64,000 nucleotides of DNA from JBFLVU01 sp964589625 (GCA_964589625.1 CAZPSH010000007.1:62001-126000), one strand, 5' to 3'. Counted from the stretch's first letter, positions 25,501 to 35,166 are shown. Numbers and translations are program-made. Notes: generated by a model from the letters alone, not told the origin.

Positions 25501-26625
25501 TTATCCGTTCTTGGGACGGAGGATTCCTTTTTCCAGGAGTTTCCGGAAGGCCTTGAGCGCCTCGGGCTGGGTGAGGGGGGAGACCTTGAGGATGGAGGCC
25601 ACGTCCCAGGTGCCGTTGACGCGGGAGGCCAGAAACCCCTCCTGGGGAGACAGGTCTTCGGCGGAGAGGCGGTCCAGGGGAATGGCCAGGACGAGGACCG
25701 TGGAGAGTGGAACCACGTCTCGGAAGTAGACCTGGCACGCGCCCCCTTCGGCCATGGAAAGGCCTCGGTGGACCTCCTCGTCGTCGGGCATGGTCCGCAG
25801 GAGGTAGCGGTAGAGGTGAACCGCCTCCTCGAACCGCCGTTCCTCCAAAGCCAGGGCCGCTTCCTCGAGGAGACGCCTCTGGATGGAGGTGTAGGTGATC
25901 TCATCCGGCGATTCCCGCGAGCCGGCTGTCTCGAGAAGGCCTTTGGCGTGGAGCCGGAAGGCCGCCTCCGAGACCTGGAACTCCGTGGCGTGCAGGTCGA
26001 GGGCCACGTCGGCGATGCACTTCTGGCCGTCGAAGCCGCTCCAGACACGCTGGAGAAACGACCCCGAGGGCGCGGTGCCCGCGTCGGGTGGCGCGCCGCT
26101 CCGGCGAAGGACCGTCCGGTTCGTGGGAAAGACGGAGCGGATCCGGCCCCACTCGTCTTTCCGCCTTATGCCCTCCATGATCAGGGACGTGACGTCCAGG
26201 GAGATGTGGAACATGTCCTCCTCGGCGGCCTTCGCCTCTTCGAAGACGAACTGTCCGTCCTCCCACAGAAAAAGGCCGTAGAGGGTCTCCTCGGCCTTCA
26301 GCGTCAGCATGGCCGCCAGCTCCGCTTCCTCCAGGATGCCCACCATGACGAGGATCTTGCCGAGCTTGATCCCCGTCTGGAGCTGGGTCTCCATCGCCTT
26401 GTTGAGCTGATCCTCGGACAGGTAGCCCCGGCTGATGAGGAAGTGACCCAGGTACTCTCGGGGATCCGACGAGGCCGTGGAGATGATCGCGCCGTCCTTG
26501 AAATAGATCTTCTTGAGGACACCCTGGACGTTGCGAACGTGCAGGATCCCCGACTTTCGGCTCGAGGAGAGGAGCTGGAGCACGTCCGAGAGCACGATGG
26601 TCCTGAGATTGCCTTCAAGGCCCAT
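25501..26625 (-). CDS. DUF4388 domain protein
   Basis: The 374-residue protein starts MGLEGNLRTIVLSDVLQLLSSSRKSGILHVRN..KIYFKDGAIISTAS, the DUF4388 (PATAN-like) pattern found in signalling proteins of Acidobacteriota, Deltaproteobacteria and relatives. It continues with the 'GYLSEDQLNKAMETQLQTGIKLGKILV' type helical repeat seen in the GspE N-terminal-like domain. The C-terminal half has TPR-like helices (EEAALALEERRFEEAVHLYRYLLRTMPDDEE). It is probably a cytoplasmic adaptor in a regulatory or motility pathway; no partner is adjacent. It is divergent from guaB. Confidence 0.82.
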   Translation of the reverse strand: MGLEGNLRTIVLSDVLQLLSSSRKSGILHVRNVQGVLKKIYFKDGAIISTASSDPREYLGHFLISRGYLSEDQLNKAMETQLQTGIKLGKILVMVGILEEAELAAMLTLKAEETLYGLFLWEDGQFVFEEAKAAEEDMFHISLDVTSLIMEGIRRKDEWGRIRSVFPTNRTVLRRSGAPPDAGTAPSGSFLQRVWSGFDGQKCIADVALDLHATEFQVSEAAFRLHAKGLLETAGSRESPDEITYTSIQRRLLEEAALALEERRFEEAVHLYRYLLRTMPDDEEVHRGLSMAEGGACQVYFRDVVPLSTVLVLAIPLDRLSAEDLSPQEGFLASRVNGTWDVASILKVSPLTQPEALKAFRKLLEKGILRPKNG

Positions 26626-26752
26626 GCGCCCTCCCGACGGTCCATAGTAAACGCCGCGAAGCGCCCGCGCAATCCGAACGCCGAACCGACGCCGATGACC
26701 TTTTTATTTCCCGCAACCTGCGGTATTCTTAGGGCTTTAAAGGAGCCGAGGC

Positions 26753-28225
26753 ATGCTGGAAGAAACGCCGTCCCTCGCCCTGACCTTTGACGACGTCACC
26801 CTGGTCCCCTCGCATTCCACCGTGCATCCGCAGCAGGTGGACACGGGCACCTTCCTGACACGAAAGATCCGTCTCAACATCCCCCTCGTCTCCGCGGCCA
26901 TGGACACGGTCACGGAGGCGAGCCTGGCCGTGGCCATCGCCCGCCAGGGCGGGATTGGCATCATCCACAAGAACATGAGCCTCGAGAGGCAGGTGGAGGA
27001 CGTGGACCGCGTCAAGCGCTCCGAGGCGGGGATGATCACCAACCCCATCACCATCGGCCCGGAGCGGAAGGTCAGCGAGGCCCTGGACCTCATGAGGAAG
27101 TTCCGCATATCGGGCGTGCCCGTGACGGCCCCCGACGGACGGCTCCTGGGCATCCTCACCAACCGGGACCTCCGGTTCGAGGACCGGACGGACCTTCCCG
27201 TGAGCGACCTCATGACGAAGGAGAACCTCAAGACCGTCTCCGTGGGCACGACCCTCGAGGAGGCCCGGAGGCTGCTCCAGAGGTACAAGATCGAGAAGCT
27301 CCTCGTGGTGGACAACCAGTACCACCTGAAAGGGCTCATCACGGTCAAGGACATCCAAAAGAAGATCAAGTTCCCCAACGCCTGCAAGGACGAGATGGGC
27401 CGCCTCAGGGTAGGAGCGGCCCTCGGGGTGGGGCCCGATATCGTGGAGAGAGCCCAGGCCCTCCTTGGCGTGCACGTGGACGTCCTCGTACTCGATTCTT
27501 CGCACGGCCATTCCCAGGCGGTCCTCGATGCGACCGCCCTCCTCAAGGAGGCCCTCCCCGAGGCCCAGCTCATCGTGGGCAACGTAGCCACCCCCGAGGG
27601 AACGCGCGCACTCATCGACCGGGGCGCGGACGCCGTCAAGGTGGGGATCGGCCCAGGCTCCATCTGCACGACCCGCATCGTCACGGGCGCCGGCGTGCCG
27701 CAGATCACCGCCATCAGCCAGTGCGCCCGGGAGGCGACCAAGCGCGACATCCCGATTATCGCCGACGGCGGCGTGCGGTTCTCGGGCGAGGTGGTCAAAG
27801 CCCTCGCGGCGGGTGCGCACTCGGTCATGATCGGCAGCCTTTTCGCGGGAACCGAGGAGGCGCCGGGGGAGACCATCCTCTACCAGGGGCGCACCTTCAA
27901 GGCCTACCGGGGCATGGGCTCCCTCTCGGCCATGAAGGCGGGCTCCGCGGACCGGTACTTCCAGGAGGGGGAGGCGCCGCTTTCCAAGCTGGTGCCCGAG
28001 GGCATCGAAGGGATGGTCCCCTTCAAGGGCACCCTCGAATTCGTCGTGACCCAGCTCATGGGCGGCCTCCGATCGGGTATGGGTCTGACGGGCAGTTCCA
28101 CCGTGGAAGACCTCCGCCGGAAGTCCCGCTTCATGCGGGTCACGACGGCGGGGCTGAGGGAGAGCCACGCCCACGACGTGGTGATCACCAAGGAAGCGCC
28201 CAACTACATGAAGGACGAATACTAG
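26753..28225 (+). CDS. guaB: IMP dehydrogenase
   Basis: A 490-residue enzyme with the TIM-barrel entry LTFDDVTLVPSHS, two CBS domains (about residues 95-205; SGVPVTAPDGRLLGILTNRDLRF and LLVVDNQYHLKGLITVKDI), and DVLVLDSSHGHSQ. The catalytic loop is GIGPGSICTTRIVTGAGVPQ, and the flap is FKAYRGMGS. It oxidises IMP to XMP with NAD+, the committed step of GMP synthesis. CBS domains usually mediate nucleotide control. The ribosome site aaaggag fits ATG 26753. prfB follows after 47 bases. Confidence 0.98.
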   Translation: MLEETPSLALTFDDVTLVPSHSTVHPQQVDTGTFLTRKIRLNIPLVSAAMDTVTEASLAVAIARQGGIGIIHKNMSLERQVEDVDRVKRSEAGMITNPITIGPERKVSEALDLMRKFRISGVPVTAPDGRLLGILTNRDLRFEDRTDLPVSDLMTKENLKTVSVGTTLEEARRLLQRYKIEKLLVVDNQYHLKGLITVKDIQKKIKFPNACKDEMGRLRVGAALGVGPDIVERAQALLGVHVDVLVLDSSHGHSQAVLDATALLKEALPEAQLIVGNVATPEGTRALIDRGADAVKVGIGPGSICTTRIVTGAGVPQITAISQCAREATKRDIPIIADGGVRFSGEVVKALAAGAHSVMIGSLFAGTEEAPGETILYQGRTFKAYRGMGSLSAMKAGSADRYFQEGEAPLSKLVPEGIEGMVPFKGTLEFVVTQLMGGLRSGMGLTGSSTVEDLRRKSRFMRVTTAGLRESHAHDVVITKEAPNYMKDEY

Positions 28226-28272
28226 GATTCCGTCGGTGCCGGGCAAGAGGTCCAGCGCCCCAGAGGTGGACG

Positions 28273-29368
28273 ATGATTCTGGAAGAGCACAAGCAGGAGT
28301 ACCGGACCCTCCGGGAGAAGTCCATCGACCTTCGGGGCTGTCTTTGACGAAGCCGCCACCCGTTCCCGCCTCGACTCGATCCACGCCCTGACCGCCGCCC
28401 CCGACTTCTGGAACGATCCCCAGAGGGCCGCCGTCCTCCTCAAGGAGCAGCGGGCCCTCGAGGGCCGGGTGAGCGACCTGGCGCGGCTGGAGCGCCTCCT
28501 GGGCGACCTCGACACCCTCCTGGAGTTCGAGGCCGCGGGCGAGGACGCGGGCGCCGAATTCGGGTCCACCCTCGAGGACCTTCGCCCCTTCGTGGAGGAG
28601 CTCGAGGTGAAGGCCCTCCTCTCCGGCGAACTCGACATCAACAGCGCCATCGTCACGATCCACCCCGGGGCCGGCGGGACCGAGAGCCAGGACTGGGCGC
28701 TCATGCTTTACCGCATGTACGTCCGCTGGGCCGAGCGCAGGGGGTACGGAGTGGACCTCTGGGACTACCAGGACGGAGACACGGCGGGGATCAAGTCCGT
28801 CACGTTTCTCGTCAAGGGCGACTACGCCTACGGGTACTTGAAGGTGGAGAGCGGTGTCCACCGCCTCGTGCGCATCTCGCCCTTCGACGCCGCCGCGCGC
28901 CGCCACACCTCCTTCACGTCGGTCTACGTCTCGCCCGAGGTGAACGAGGAGATCGAGATCGACGTGGCCGACAAGGATGTGCGCGTGGACATCTATCGGG
29001 CGGGGGGCCACGGAGGCCAGAACGTCAACAAGGTCTCGACGGCCGTGCGCATCACCCACCTTCCGACGGGCATCGTGGTCACCTGCCAGAACGAGCGCAG
29101 CCAGCTCCAAAACCGCGAGACCGCCTGGAAGATCCTGAAGTCGAGGCTCTACCAACTCGAAATCGAAAAACGGAACAAGGAGCGCCAGGCCTTGGAGGAT
29201 ACCAAGAAGGACATCGCGTGGGGCAGCCAGATCCGGTCCTACGTCCTCCAGCCCTACCGTCTCGTCAAGGACCACCGGACGGACACCGAGGTGGGCAACG
29301 CCGACGCCGTGCTGGACGGGGCCATCGACCCTTTCATCCTGGCGGCGCTCAAGGCGAAGCTGGCCTGA
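28273..29368 (+). CDS. prfB: Peptide chain release factor 2, programmed +1 frameshift
   Basis: Translation starts at ATG 28273 (MILEEHKQEYRTLREKSIDLRGCL) and meets an in-frame TGA at 28345. The rest of RF2 (DEAATRSRLDSIHALTAAPDFWND...) is in the +1 frame from 28346. The product has the stop-codon recognition segment RISPFDAAARRHTSF and the catalytic GGQ loop (GGHGGQNVNKV). RF2 releases peptides at UGA and UAA, so reading past its own UGA is the classical autoregulatory circuit. The total length of about 364 residues is normal. Confidence 0.96.
28331..28348 (+). promoter_or_regulatory. prfB +1 frameshift site
   Basis: The slippery CTT followed by TGA C lies at 28342-28348, with a G-rich Shine-Dalgarno-like stretch (cggggc) at 28333-28338 upstream, as in known prfB sites. 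Low RF2 favours slippage past the UGA and more RF2 synthesis. Confidence 0.92.
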
Positions 29369-29393
29369 AACCGGAAATTCCCAGGGAGGCCCC

Positions 29394-29933
29394 ATGAACT
29401 CCTCGGACGCCCTCGCACCCGTGGACCCAACGCCCCGGTCGAGGGCCCTTGGTGCTTACTTCCAATTCAAGGGCCTGGAGTGGTGCACGGGGGGGGGCCT
29501 CCTGCTCCTGGCGGCGCTCCGCACGGGCCACTTCGGCACCTCAGGCCCCCTCCGGCTCGTCGCCTACTTCCTCCTGCTCTTCGCCGTTCCGTCCGTTTTG
29601 CTCTTCACGCTGGGAATCGTCGTCCGCATGAGGCACCCCGCGGGCTGGTGGTGCGGGGTCACATACGCCGCCGCCGTGGTCGTTTCGAAGAGCGCCGTGG
29701 GGATCTCCCAGGTCCCCTTCCGGGTGTGGTACTCCTTTTCCGACCAGCTTCCTCCCACCACCCTCCTGGGCCTCAAGGTCTTCAACGTGATCACCGCCGT
29801 GGTGCTTGCCCTGGACGTGGCCGCGCTCCTGGCCCTTCTCTCCACCAAAGGCCGCGACTGCTTCCGCATCGGGTGGAGGAAGGGCCGTCCTCCTCAGGAC
29901 CGACCGGTGGATCTGGAGGAAGGCGAACGGTGA
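29394..29933 (+). CDS. Four-helix membrane protein of unknown function
   Basis: The 179-residue product has four hydrophobic spans (GGGLLLLAALRTG, VAYFLLLFAVPSVLLFTLGIVV, WCGVTYAAAVVVSKSAVG, FNVITAVVLALDVAALLALL) and a charged C-terminal tail. It starts 26 bases after prfB behind an agggaggcc ribosome site and may be transcribed with it. No family is recognised. Confidence 0.65.
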   Translation: MNSSDALAPVDPTPRSRALGAYFQFKGLEWCTGGGLLLLAALRTGHFGTSGPLRLVAYFLLLFAVPSVLLFTLGIVVRMRHPAGWWCGVTYAAAVVVSKSAVGISQVPFRVWYSFSDQLPPTTLLGLKVFNVITAVVLALDVAALLALLSTKGRDCFRIGWRKGRPPQDRPVDLEEGER

Positions 29934-30000
29934 AAGGAATCGCAGGGACCCGGACGAATCGCGTGGGGCTCGCGCATCGCGCCGGGGGATCCGGGGGCCC

Positions 30001-30933
30001 TCACTCCTTGTCCCAGGCCAGGACCACCCGTCCCCGGCCCTTCTGCTTGGCACGGTAGAGGGCGGCGTCGGCCGAACGGATCAAGTCGTCCAGGGTCAGG
30101 CATTCGGGCGTTAGGGCGGAGAGCCCGCCGCTGATGCGGACCACCCGCCCGCCCGTATCCTCCGGGGACAGGGAGGCCACGGCCTCCTCCAGCCGGCGGG
30201 TTACCGCCAAGGCCTTCTGGGGAGCCGTCTGGGGAAACAGGACGGTGAACTCGTCCCCTCCGTACCGGGCGAAGACGTCGTACTTGCGAAGGTGGACTTG
30301 CGCCGCCTGGCATACGGAAATCAGGATCCGGTCTCCGAGTTCGTGGCCGCCCGTGTCGTTGATCTCTTTGAAGTGGTCCACGTCGAAGATGAAAAGGGAC
30401 AGCTGGAGATCCAGGCGGCGGCTGCGCTCCATTTCGGCCTGTGCGAGCTCAAGGAAGTGACGCCGGTTGTAAATCTTGGTCAGGCCGTCCGTGGTGGAGA
30501 GCTCCAGCAGAAGGGCGTTCTTCTGCCTCAATTCGTCTTCGAGGATTTTTCTTCTCAGGTGTGCGGCGGCCCGGGCCACGAGTTCGCCGGGGTGGAAGGG
30601 CTTCACGATGTAGTCCTGGGCTCCCGCCGAAAGGAGCTTCACCTTCTGGTCCACCTCGCCCACCGCCGTGAGGATGAGGACGGGGACCTTCTCCAATTCC
30701 GGGCGCGAGGCCCGCATCTGCAGGAACTTGAACCCGTCCATGGCGGGCATCACGAGGTCGCACAGCACGAGGTCCACGGGGTTGTCCAGGAGAGTGCGGA
30801 ACCCCTCGATGCCGTCGCCCGCCTCCAGGAAGACGGTCTCGGGGTCCTCCGCCTTCAGGATCTCCCGGATCTCCGCGCGGAGGCCCTGGGAATCGTCCAC
30901 GATGAGGATGCAGGGAGGTCGCCTTCCGGTCAT
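30001..30933 (-). CDS. Response regulator diguanylate cyclase
   Basis: The 310-residue protein has a complete receiver (ILIVDDSQ, phospho-acceptor in CDLVMPAMDG, KPF in YIVKPFHPGE). A short coiled linker leads to a GGDEF domain with TTDGLTKIYNRRHF, FDVDHFKEINDTGGH and RYGGDEF. An RxxD pair (RKYD) sits five residues before GGDEF, matching the inhibitory site, so product feedback by c-di-GMP is expected. It should make c-di-GMP when phosphorylated by an unlinked kinase. The ATG overlaps the nagZ stop (ATGA), which is an unusual operon partner. Confidence 0.93.
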   Translation of the reverse strand: MTGRRPPCILIVDDSQGLRAEIREILKAEDPETVFLEAGDGIEGFRTLLDNPVDLVLCDLVMPAMDGFKFLQMRASRPELEKVPVLILTAVGEVDQKVKLLSAGAQDYIVKPFHPGELVARAAAHLRRKILEDELRQKNALLLELSTTDGLTKIYNRRHFLELAQAEMERSRRLDLQLSLFIFDVDHFKEINDTGGHELGDRILISVCQAAQVHLRKYDVFARYGGDEFTVLFPQTAPQKALAVTRRLEEAVASLSPEDTGGRVVRISGGLSALTPECLTLDDLIRSADAALYRAKQKGRGRVVLAWDKE

Positions 30934-31859
30934 GGCTTCCGCCTTTTCGAAACCTCGGCCAACCTGGACGAGGCCTCCGCAAAGGCCCGACTTCTGCTCG
31001 CGGAAGCCAGCGCCTGGAGAACCTCCTCCTGAGGATACACCACGATGGCCGCATCCGCTCCCGCGCCCAGGCCAGTCTCCAAACGCTGGGACAAGGGGCC
31101 CTCCCCATCCAGGGCGCCCATGGCCAGGTCGTCGGTAAGGAGGATTCCGTTCACACCCATGGCGCGCAATTCCGCGTAAACCTCCCGGTTCAGGGAGGTG
31201 GGAGAAGGGTCGGCGTAGCATGGCGCCCTGGCGTGGGCCACCATCACGGAGGGGGCCTCCGCCGCCAGACGCCGGTAGGGCTCGAGGTGGTCCCGGCGGG
31301 CATCGGCTCCCCCTTCCAGGAGGGGAAGTTCCACGTGGCTGTCCACGCATGACCCGCCCAGCCCCGGATAGTGCTTGAGACAGCCCCGCACTCCGGCCCG
31401 CTCCAGGCCCTTGAGAAAGGCCCGACAACAGGCCGTAACCACCCCGGGGTCCTCCCCGTAGACCCTCCCCTCCAGGCCCGTGCCGGGGAGGGCGGGGGCC
31501 AGGTCGGCCACGGGGGCAAAGTCGTCCGTGAAGCCGAGGTCCCTCAGGTGCTCGCCCATCTCGTAGGCGAGGGCCTCCACGCGCCGCGCGTCGCCGGCCA
31601 TGTCGGAGGCGCCAGGGTAGCGCGCGCCGAGGGCGGAGAGGCGGCTCACCCTCCCGCCCTCCTGGTCCAGGGCGAGCCGGGGCGGCGTCCCGGGAAGCGC
31701 TTCCCGCACGCAGGCGCACAACTCGCGCACTTGGGACGCGCTCTTGAGGTGGCGGGCGAACAGGAGGACTCCGTAAGGGCGGACCTCCCGGAGGAAGCCT
31801 TCCAGCCCCCCCCCGGGGGCCCAGCCGTCCGGCGTGACGAAGAGGGGAGCGAGGTTCAC
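30930..31859 (-). CDS. nagZ: Beta-N-acetylhexosaminidase NagZ-like (GH3)
   Basis: From GTG 31859, which overlaps the upstream stop as GTGA, the 309-residue protein starts with VNLAPLFVTPDG. It has the GH3/NagZ motifs GVLLFARHLKS, LALDQEGGRVSRL, FAPVADLAP, LKHYPGLGGSCVDSHVELP (the His of DSH is the NagZ acid/base) and ILLTDDLAMGAL (nucleophile Asp). NagZ removes GlcNAc from anhydromuropeptides in cytoplasmic peptidoglycan recycling, and no signal peptide is seen. The family's usual KHFPGHG reads KHYPGLG here. Confidence 0.9.
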   Translation of the reverse strand: MNLAPLFVTPDGWAPGGGLEGFLREVRPYGVLLFARHLKSASQVRELCACVREALPGTPPRLALDQEGGRVSRLSALGARYPGASDMAGDARRVEALAYEMGEHLRDLGFTDDFAPVADLAPALPGTGLEGRVYGEDPGVVTACCRAFLKGLERAGVRGCLKHYPGLGGSCVDSHVELPLLEGGADARRDHLEPYRRLAAEAPSVMVAHARAPCYADPSPTSLNREVYAELRAMGVNGILLTDDLAMGALDGEGPLSQRLETGLGAGADAAIVVYPQEEVLQALASASRSRAFAEASSRLAEVSKRRKP

Positions 31860-32890
31860 TTCGAAGCCCCTTGCGGCGGCGCGGGAGGCAAGTCTACGGC
31901 ATAGAGAGTGGGCGTGCGGGAAGCCCCCCACGTCAAGACCCAGACCCGGGAGCCGTCCAGGACCGGTTCGACGAGGAGGCTCCCTTCGGGGCACCGCCAC
32001 GTCCAGAGGGCCTTTCCGTCCGCCGGGGAGAGCAAAACAAGGCGGTCACCGGCAGCCTCGGCCAGGAGGAGGCCCTGGGGAATCTTGCAGGGGCCAAAGG
32101 CGGGACGCCCTTCGGTCCGGTAGTGCCAGACGACCTGCCCAGAGGGTCGCATGGCCCTCAGGAAGTGGTTGGAGGTCGCGAAGAAGACGAGTCCGTCCGA
32201 GGCCGCGGGTGGTCCTGTGAGGCCGCCGCCCGCACGGTACTTCAGGATGAGCCGGCCGTCCCGGTCCCTCAGAGCCACGAGCGTGCCGGAGGAGGTCCCC
32301 GTGTAGATCCGATCCCCCGCGAGCACCGCGCTTTCGGGGGATTCCTTCCTGGGCGTCCACGTCCAGCGCAAATCTCCCTCGGGCCCGAAACGCGCCGCCT
32401 CCCCCGCCCCCCTCACCCACCAGCCTCCGTCGCCGAGAGCCTGGGCGGAGACGGGCGAAAAGGGCAAAAGCCGGACGTCCCCCGAGGGCAGAACCAGTCG
32501 GTCCCTGCATAGCACGGCGGGACGCGGTCGGCCCGGGAGAAGGGCGATCGCGCCCTCGAAGCCATCCGCCTCGATCTTGGGGAGGCCCGCCTCGATCCGC
32601 CAGAGGAGACCCTTTCCGTCCAGGACCCAAACGGCCCCCGCGCAGGACAGGGGAGCCACTGCCGGATCCAGATGGGCCGTGGAGCACTGGGGCGCCGCCT
32701 CTCCTGGGGGGAGGATCTGCATCCTCCCCTCCTCCCCGAACAGATAAAGGGTGCCGTCGAGAACCACCGGAGACCAGCGAACTTCCACGTCCAGACCCAG
32801 CCCGGCCGCCGAGGCCGCCGAGGCGAGGAGGAGGCAGGCCATCCCGAACAGAAGCCTCCGCAGACGCAGGGGAGGTCTCATGGTCCGCAC
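31856..32890 (-). CDS. Exported PQQ-type beta-propeller protein
   Basis: A 344-residue product with a signal peptide (LLFGMACLLLASAASAAG) and propeller repeats of the PQQ/YncE type (DGTLYLFGEEG, GDRIYTGTSSGTLVALRDRDGRLILKYRAGG, DGLVFFATSNHFLRAMRPSGQVVWHYRTEG). It resembles BamB-like scaffolds in fold only; no BamB-specific sequence is evident. It lies 4 bases after ppiD and is coupled to nagZ, giving an envelope-linked cluster ppiD, propeller, nagZ, diguanylate cyclase. Confidence 0.8.
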   Translation of the reverse strand: MRTMRPPLRLRRLLFGMACLLLASAASAAGLGLDVEVRWSPVVLDGTLYLFGEEGRMQILPPGEAAPQCSTAHLDPAVAPLSCAGAVWVLDGKGLLWRIEAGLPKIEADGFEGAIALLPGRPRPAVLCRDRLVLPSGDVRLLPFSPVSAQALGDGGWWVRGAGEAARFGPEGDLRWTWTPRKESPESAVLAGDRIYTGTSSGTLVALRDRDGRLILKYRAGGGLTGPPAASDGLVFFATSNHFLRAMRPSGQVVWHYRTEGRPAFGPCKIPQGLLLAEAAGDRLVLLSPADGKALWTWRCPEGSLLVEPVLDGSRVWVLTWGASRTPTLYAVDLPPAPPQGASK

Positions 32891-32894
32891 CGGA

Positions 32895-34859
32895 TCAGGA
32901 GCGGTCGGCCGGATCGAGCTTCTGGATGAGGGACGTGTTGAACTCGATGGCCTTTTCCGCCTCCAGCTCCTTCCTGCGGGCCTCCAGGTAATCGTCCAGA
33001 AATTGGGTGGCGGCCTCCCGGCGCTGGGTCCGGTCGAAATCGAGCCGCTGTTTCTCGAAGGCGGCCATGTCTGCCGCCTGCCTCTCGGTCACCACGCCCA
33101 CCACGTAGGCGAACTTGGTCTTCACCGGCCCGACGACGTCGCCCACGTTGGCCTTCAGGAGGGCCCCATTCAGTTGCGCATCGAAGCCCACCCCGGGGAG
33201 GCTGCCCTTGGCATTGATGAGCCCCGAGGCCTGGGCCGACAGTCCGGCGGCCTTGGCCTCGGATTCGAGGGCCGAAGCGCTTGAGGCTCCGGCGCGCAAC
33301 TGGTAGGCCTTCGTCTTGGCGTGCTCGAAGGCCCTCTCATCCTTCCACTGGCGCTCCAGGTCCTGGCGCACCTCCTCGAAGGCGGCGGGGTGGGGCGGCT
33401 CCACCTTGAGGACCTTGAAGCGGACGAAGGTGTCCCGGACCTTGACCTCCTCCGACCACTTGCCCGCCTCGGCCTTGAAGACCGCTTCCGACAGCTTGGG
33501 GTCGCGACCCAGGGCGCCCATCGTGTCCTTCTTGGCGAAGGGCTTCTCGATCTTGATGACCTCCAGGGAGAACTTGGCGGCGGCCGCCTTCACACCGGCT
33601 TCGTCCGCCGCCTCCGAGAGGGCCTTCCGGGCCTCCTCCAGGAGGGTTTTGGTCTGCTTCTGGTAAGCGGGGTCGCCGAGGATCATGGCCTGACGGACCT
33701 GCTCCTTCACCTCGTCGAAGGGCTTGGCGCCGCCGCCGATCCCCGTGAGCCGGATCACGTGGTAGCCGAAGGCCGTTTCCACCGGGCCCAGCACCTCGCC
33801 CACGGTCTTGGCTTGGTCGAAGACCGCCGCAGAGAAGGCGGGCACCATCCTCTCCCGGGGGAACCACCCGAGATCTCCGCCCTGGCCCGCGTTGGAGGTG
33901 TCTTCCGAGAACTGCCGGGCCAGGACCGCAAACTCTTCGCCGGCCCTGACCTTGGAAAGGACTTCCTCGGCCTGCTTCCGGGCCTCCGCGCGCTTGGAGG
34001 GCGGGTCGCCCTCGGAGGAGCGGATGAGGATGTGGCTCGCGCGCCTCTGGTTCGCGGGCGTGGAGAATTGGGCGAGGTGCCCCTGGTAGTATTCCTTCAG
34101 GCGGGCGTCGTCGATGCGGATGGCCCGCCGGATCGAAGCCTCGGAGACCTGGACGAACTCCATGGACCGCTTCTCGGGCGCCTCAAGGTCCTTTTTACGC
34201 GTCTCGAAATACGCCTTGAGTTCGGCTTCTGACGGGATGGGAACCAGTTGCAGGAACTTGGCCGAGGGGACGAGGGCGAGCATGGCGTTGACCTTCTCGT
34301 TTTCCTCGACGAAGCGGCGTTTCAACTCCTCGGGGGACACGTACGAGGCGTCCGTCAGGAAGTTCCGGAGCTTCTCCACCACGAGTTCGTTCCGCATCAC
34401 CGCCTCGAACTCCGAGGCGGAAATCCCCATCCTGGCGAGGGCTTCCGGATACTCGGTGGCGGGATCCTGAAACCGGTACATGCGCTGGATGGCCTCAGCC
34501 ACCTCCCTGTCGCCCACGTGCAGACCGTACTTCCTCGCGAGCTGGGCGAGGATGATCTGGTCCGCCATCCCGTCGGCCACGCGCTGGGGCGCGCCCTTCA
34601 GGAAATTGTCGTTGAAGTTGTCCCCGAGCATGCGTTTCATCTGCTCGGTGTAGAAGCGGTACTGCAACTGGAAGACGCCGGGCGGCAGGCTGTCCTCGCC
34701 GACTTTCACGGCGAACTCCGGCCCGAACATGGAGGCTCCCCTCTCGGCCTCCAGACCGCCCCCCCACATGGTGAACATGGCGGCGATGAAGGCGAAAACG
34801 AGAACCCAGAGGAGGATCTTGAGCGATCCCATGGTGCGCATGGTCTTGAGCACGTTCAT
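32895..34859 (-). CDS. ppiD: PpiD-like periplasmic peptidyl-prolyl isomerase/chaperone
   Basis: The 654-residue protein has the PpiD layout. A short cytoplasmic N-terminus and one membrane helix (GSLKILLWVLVFAFIAAMFTMWGG) lead to a SurA-N-like helical chaperone region. A parvulin domain follows (about residues 265-370; RRASHILIRSSEGDP, GEEFAVLARQFSEDTSNAGQGGDLGWF, GPVETAFGYHVIRLT), then a long helical tail. Members help fold exported proteins at the periplasmic face of the Sec translocon. It is the first gene of the minus-strand unit reaching the diguanylate cyclase. Confidence 0.92.
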   Translation of the reverse strand: MNVLKTMRTMGSLKILLWVLVFAFIAAMFTMWGGGLEAERGASMFGPEFAVKVGEDSLPPGVFQLQYRFYTEQMKRMLGDNFNDNFLKGAPQRVADGMADQIILAQLARKYGLHVGDREVAEAIQRMYRFQDPATEYPEALARMGISASEFEAVMRNELVVEKLRNFLTDASYVSPEELKRRFVEENEKVNAMLALVPSAKFLQLVPIPSEAELKAYFETRKKDLEAPEKRSMEFVQVSEASIRRAIRIDDARLKEYYQGHLAQFSTPANQRRASHILIRSSEGDPPSKRAEARKQAEEVLSKVRAGEEFAVLARQFSEDTSNAGQGGDLGWFPRERMVPAFSAAVFDQAKTVGEVLGPVETAFGYHVIRLTGIGGGAKPFDEVKEQVRQAMILGDPAYQKQTKTLLEEARKALSEAADEAGVKAAAAKFSLEVIKIEKPFAKKDTMGALGRDPKLSEAVFKAEAGKWSEEVKVRDTFVRFKVLKVEPPHPAAFEEVRQDLERQWKDERAFEHAKTKAYQLRAGASSASALESEAKAAGLSAQASGLINAKGSLPGVGFDAQLNGALLKANVGDVVGPVKTKFAYVVGVVTERQAADMAAFEKQRLDFDRTQRREAATQFLDDYLEARRKELEAEKAIEFNTSLIQKLDPADRS

Positions 34860-35122
34860 CGAGGCGGTCCTCCAAAGTGCAAGAACTTCATTCTACTCGC
34901 CATTCCGGCCACGCGCAAGGCTGGTGAGCGGTTGCGATGCCCCTCTCCGGTCACGTCGCCAGCACCGCGGCCCCGGGCTCGAGGCCCGCCGCGAACTCTC
35001 GGCTCGCTCTTCTCTGGACCCGAGACTTCGTTTGTGAGCGCACCTCGGCGTGCTTGCGGCGAGCCGTCGTCGCGCCCCCGGCTTTTGAAGGCGCCTGGCA
35101 CCTACCCGACCGCACCGTTTCG

Positions 35123-35151
35123 TTGATTCGCCGCATCCTTCCTCCTACACT
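35123..35151 (+). promoter_or_regulatory. Candidate promoter of lpxB
   Basis: TTGATT (35123-35128), a 17-base spacer and TACACT (35146-35151) lie just upstream of lpxB, giving a very short leader. The 307-base gap between ppiD and lpxB otherwise shows no gene. Confidence 0.55.
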
Positions 35152-35166
35152 GGCTTCGGAGGCCCG

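Noticed and set aside
26729..29395. 888-codon open frame antisense to guaB and prfB
   Set aside because: It is the mirror of two certain genes in GC-rich DNA, with His/Glu/Gly/Val-rich composition and no domain.
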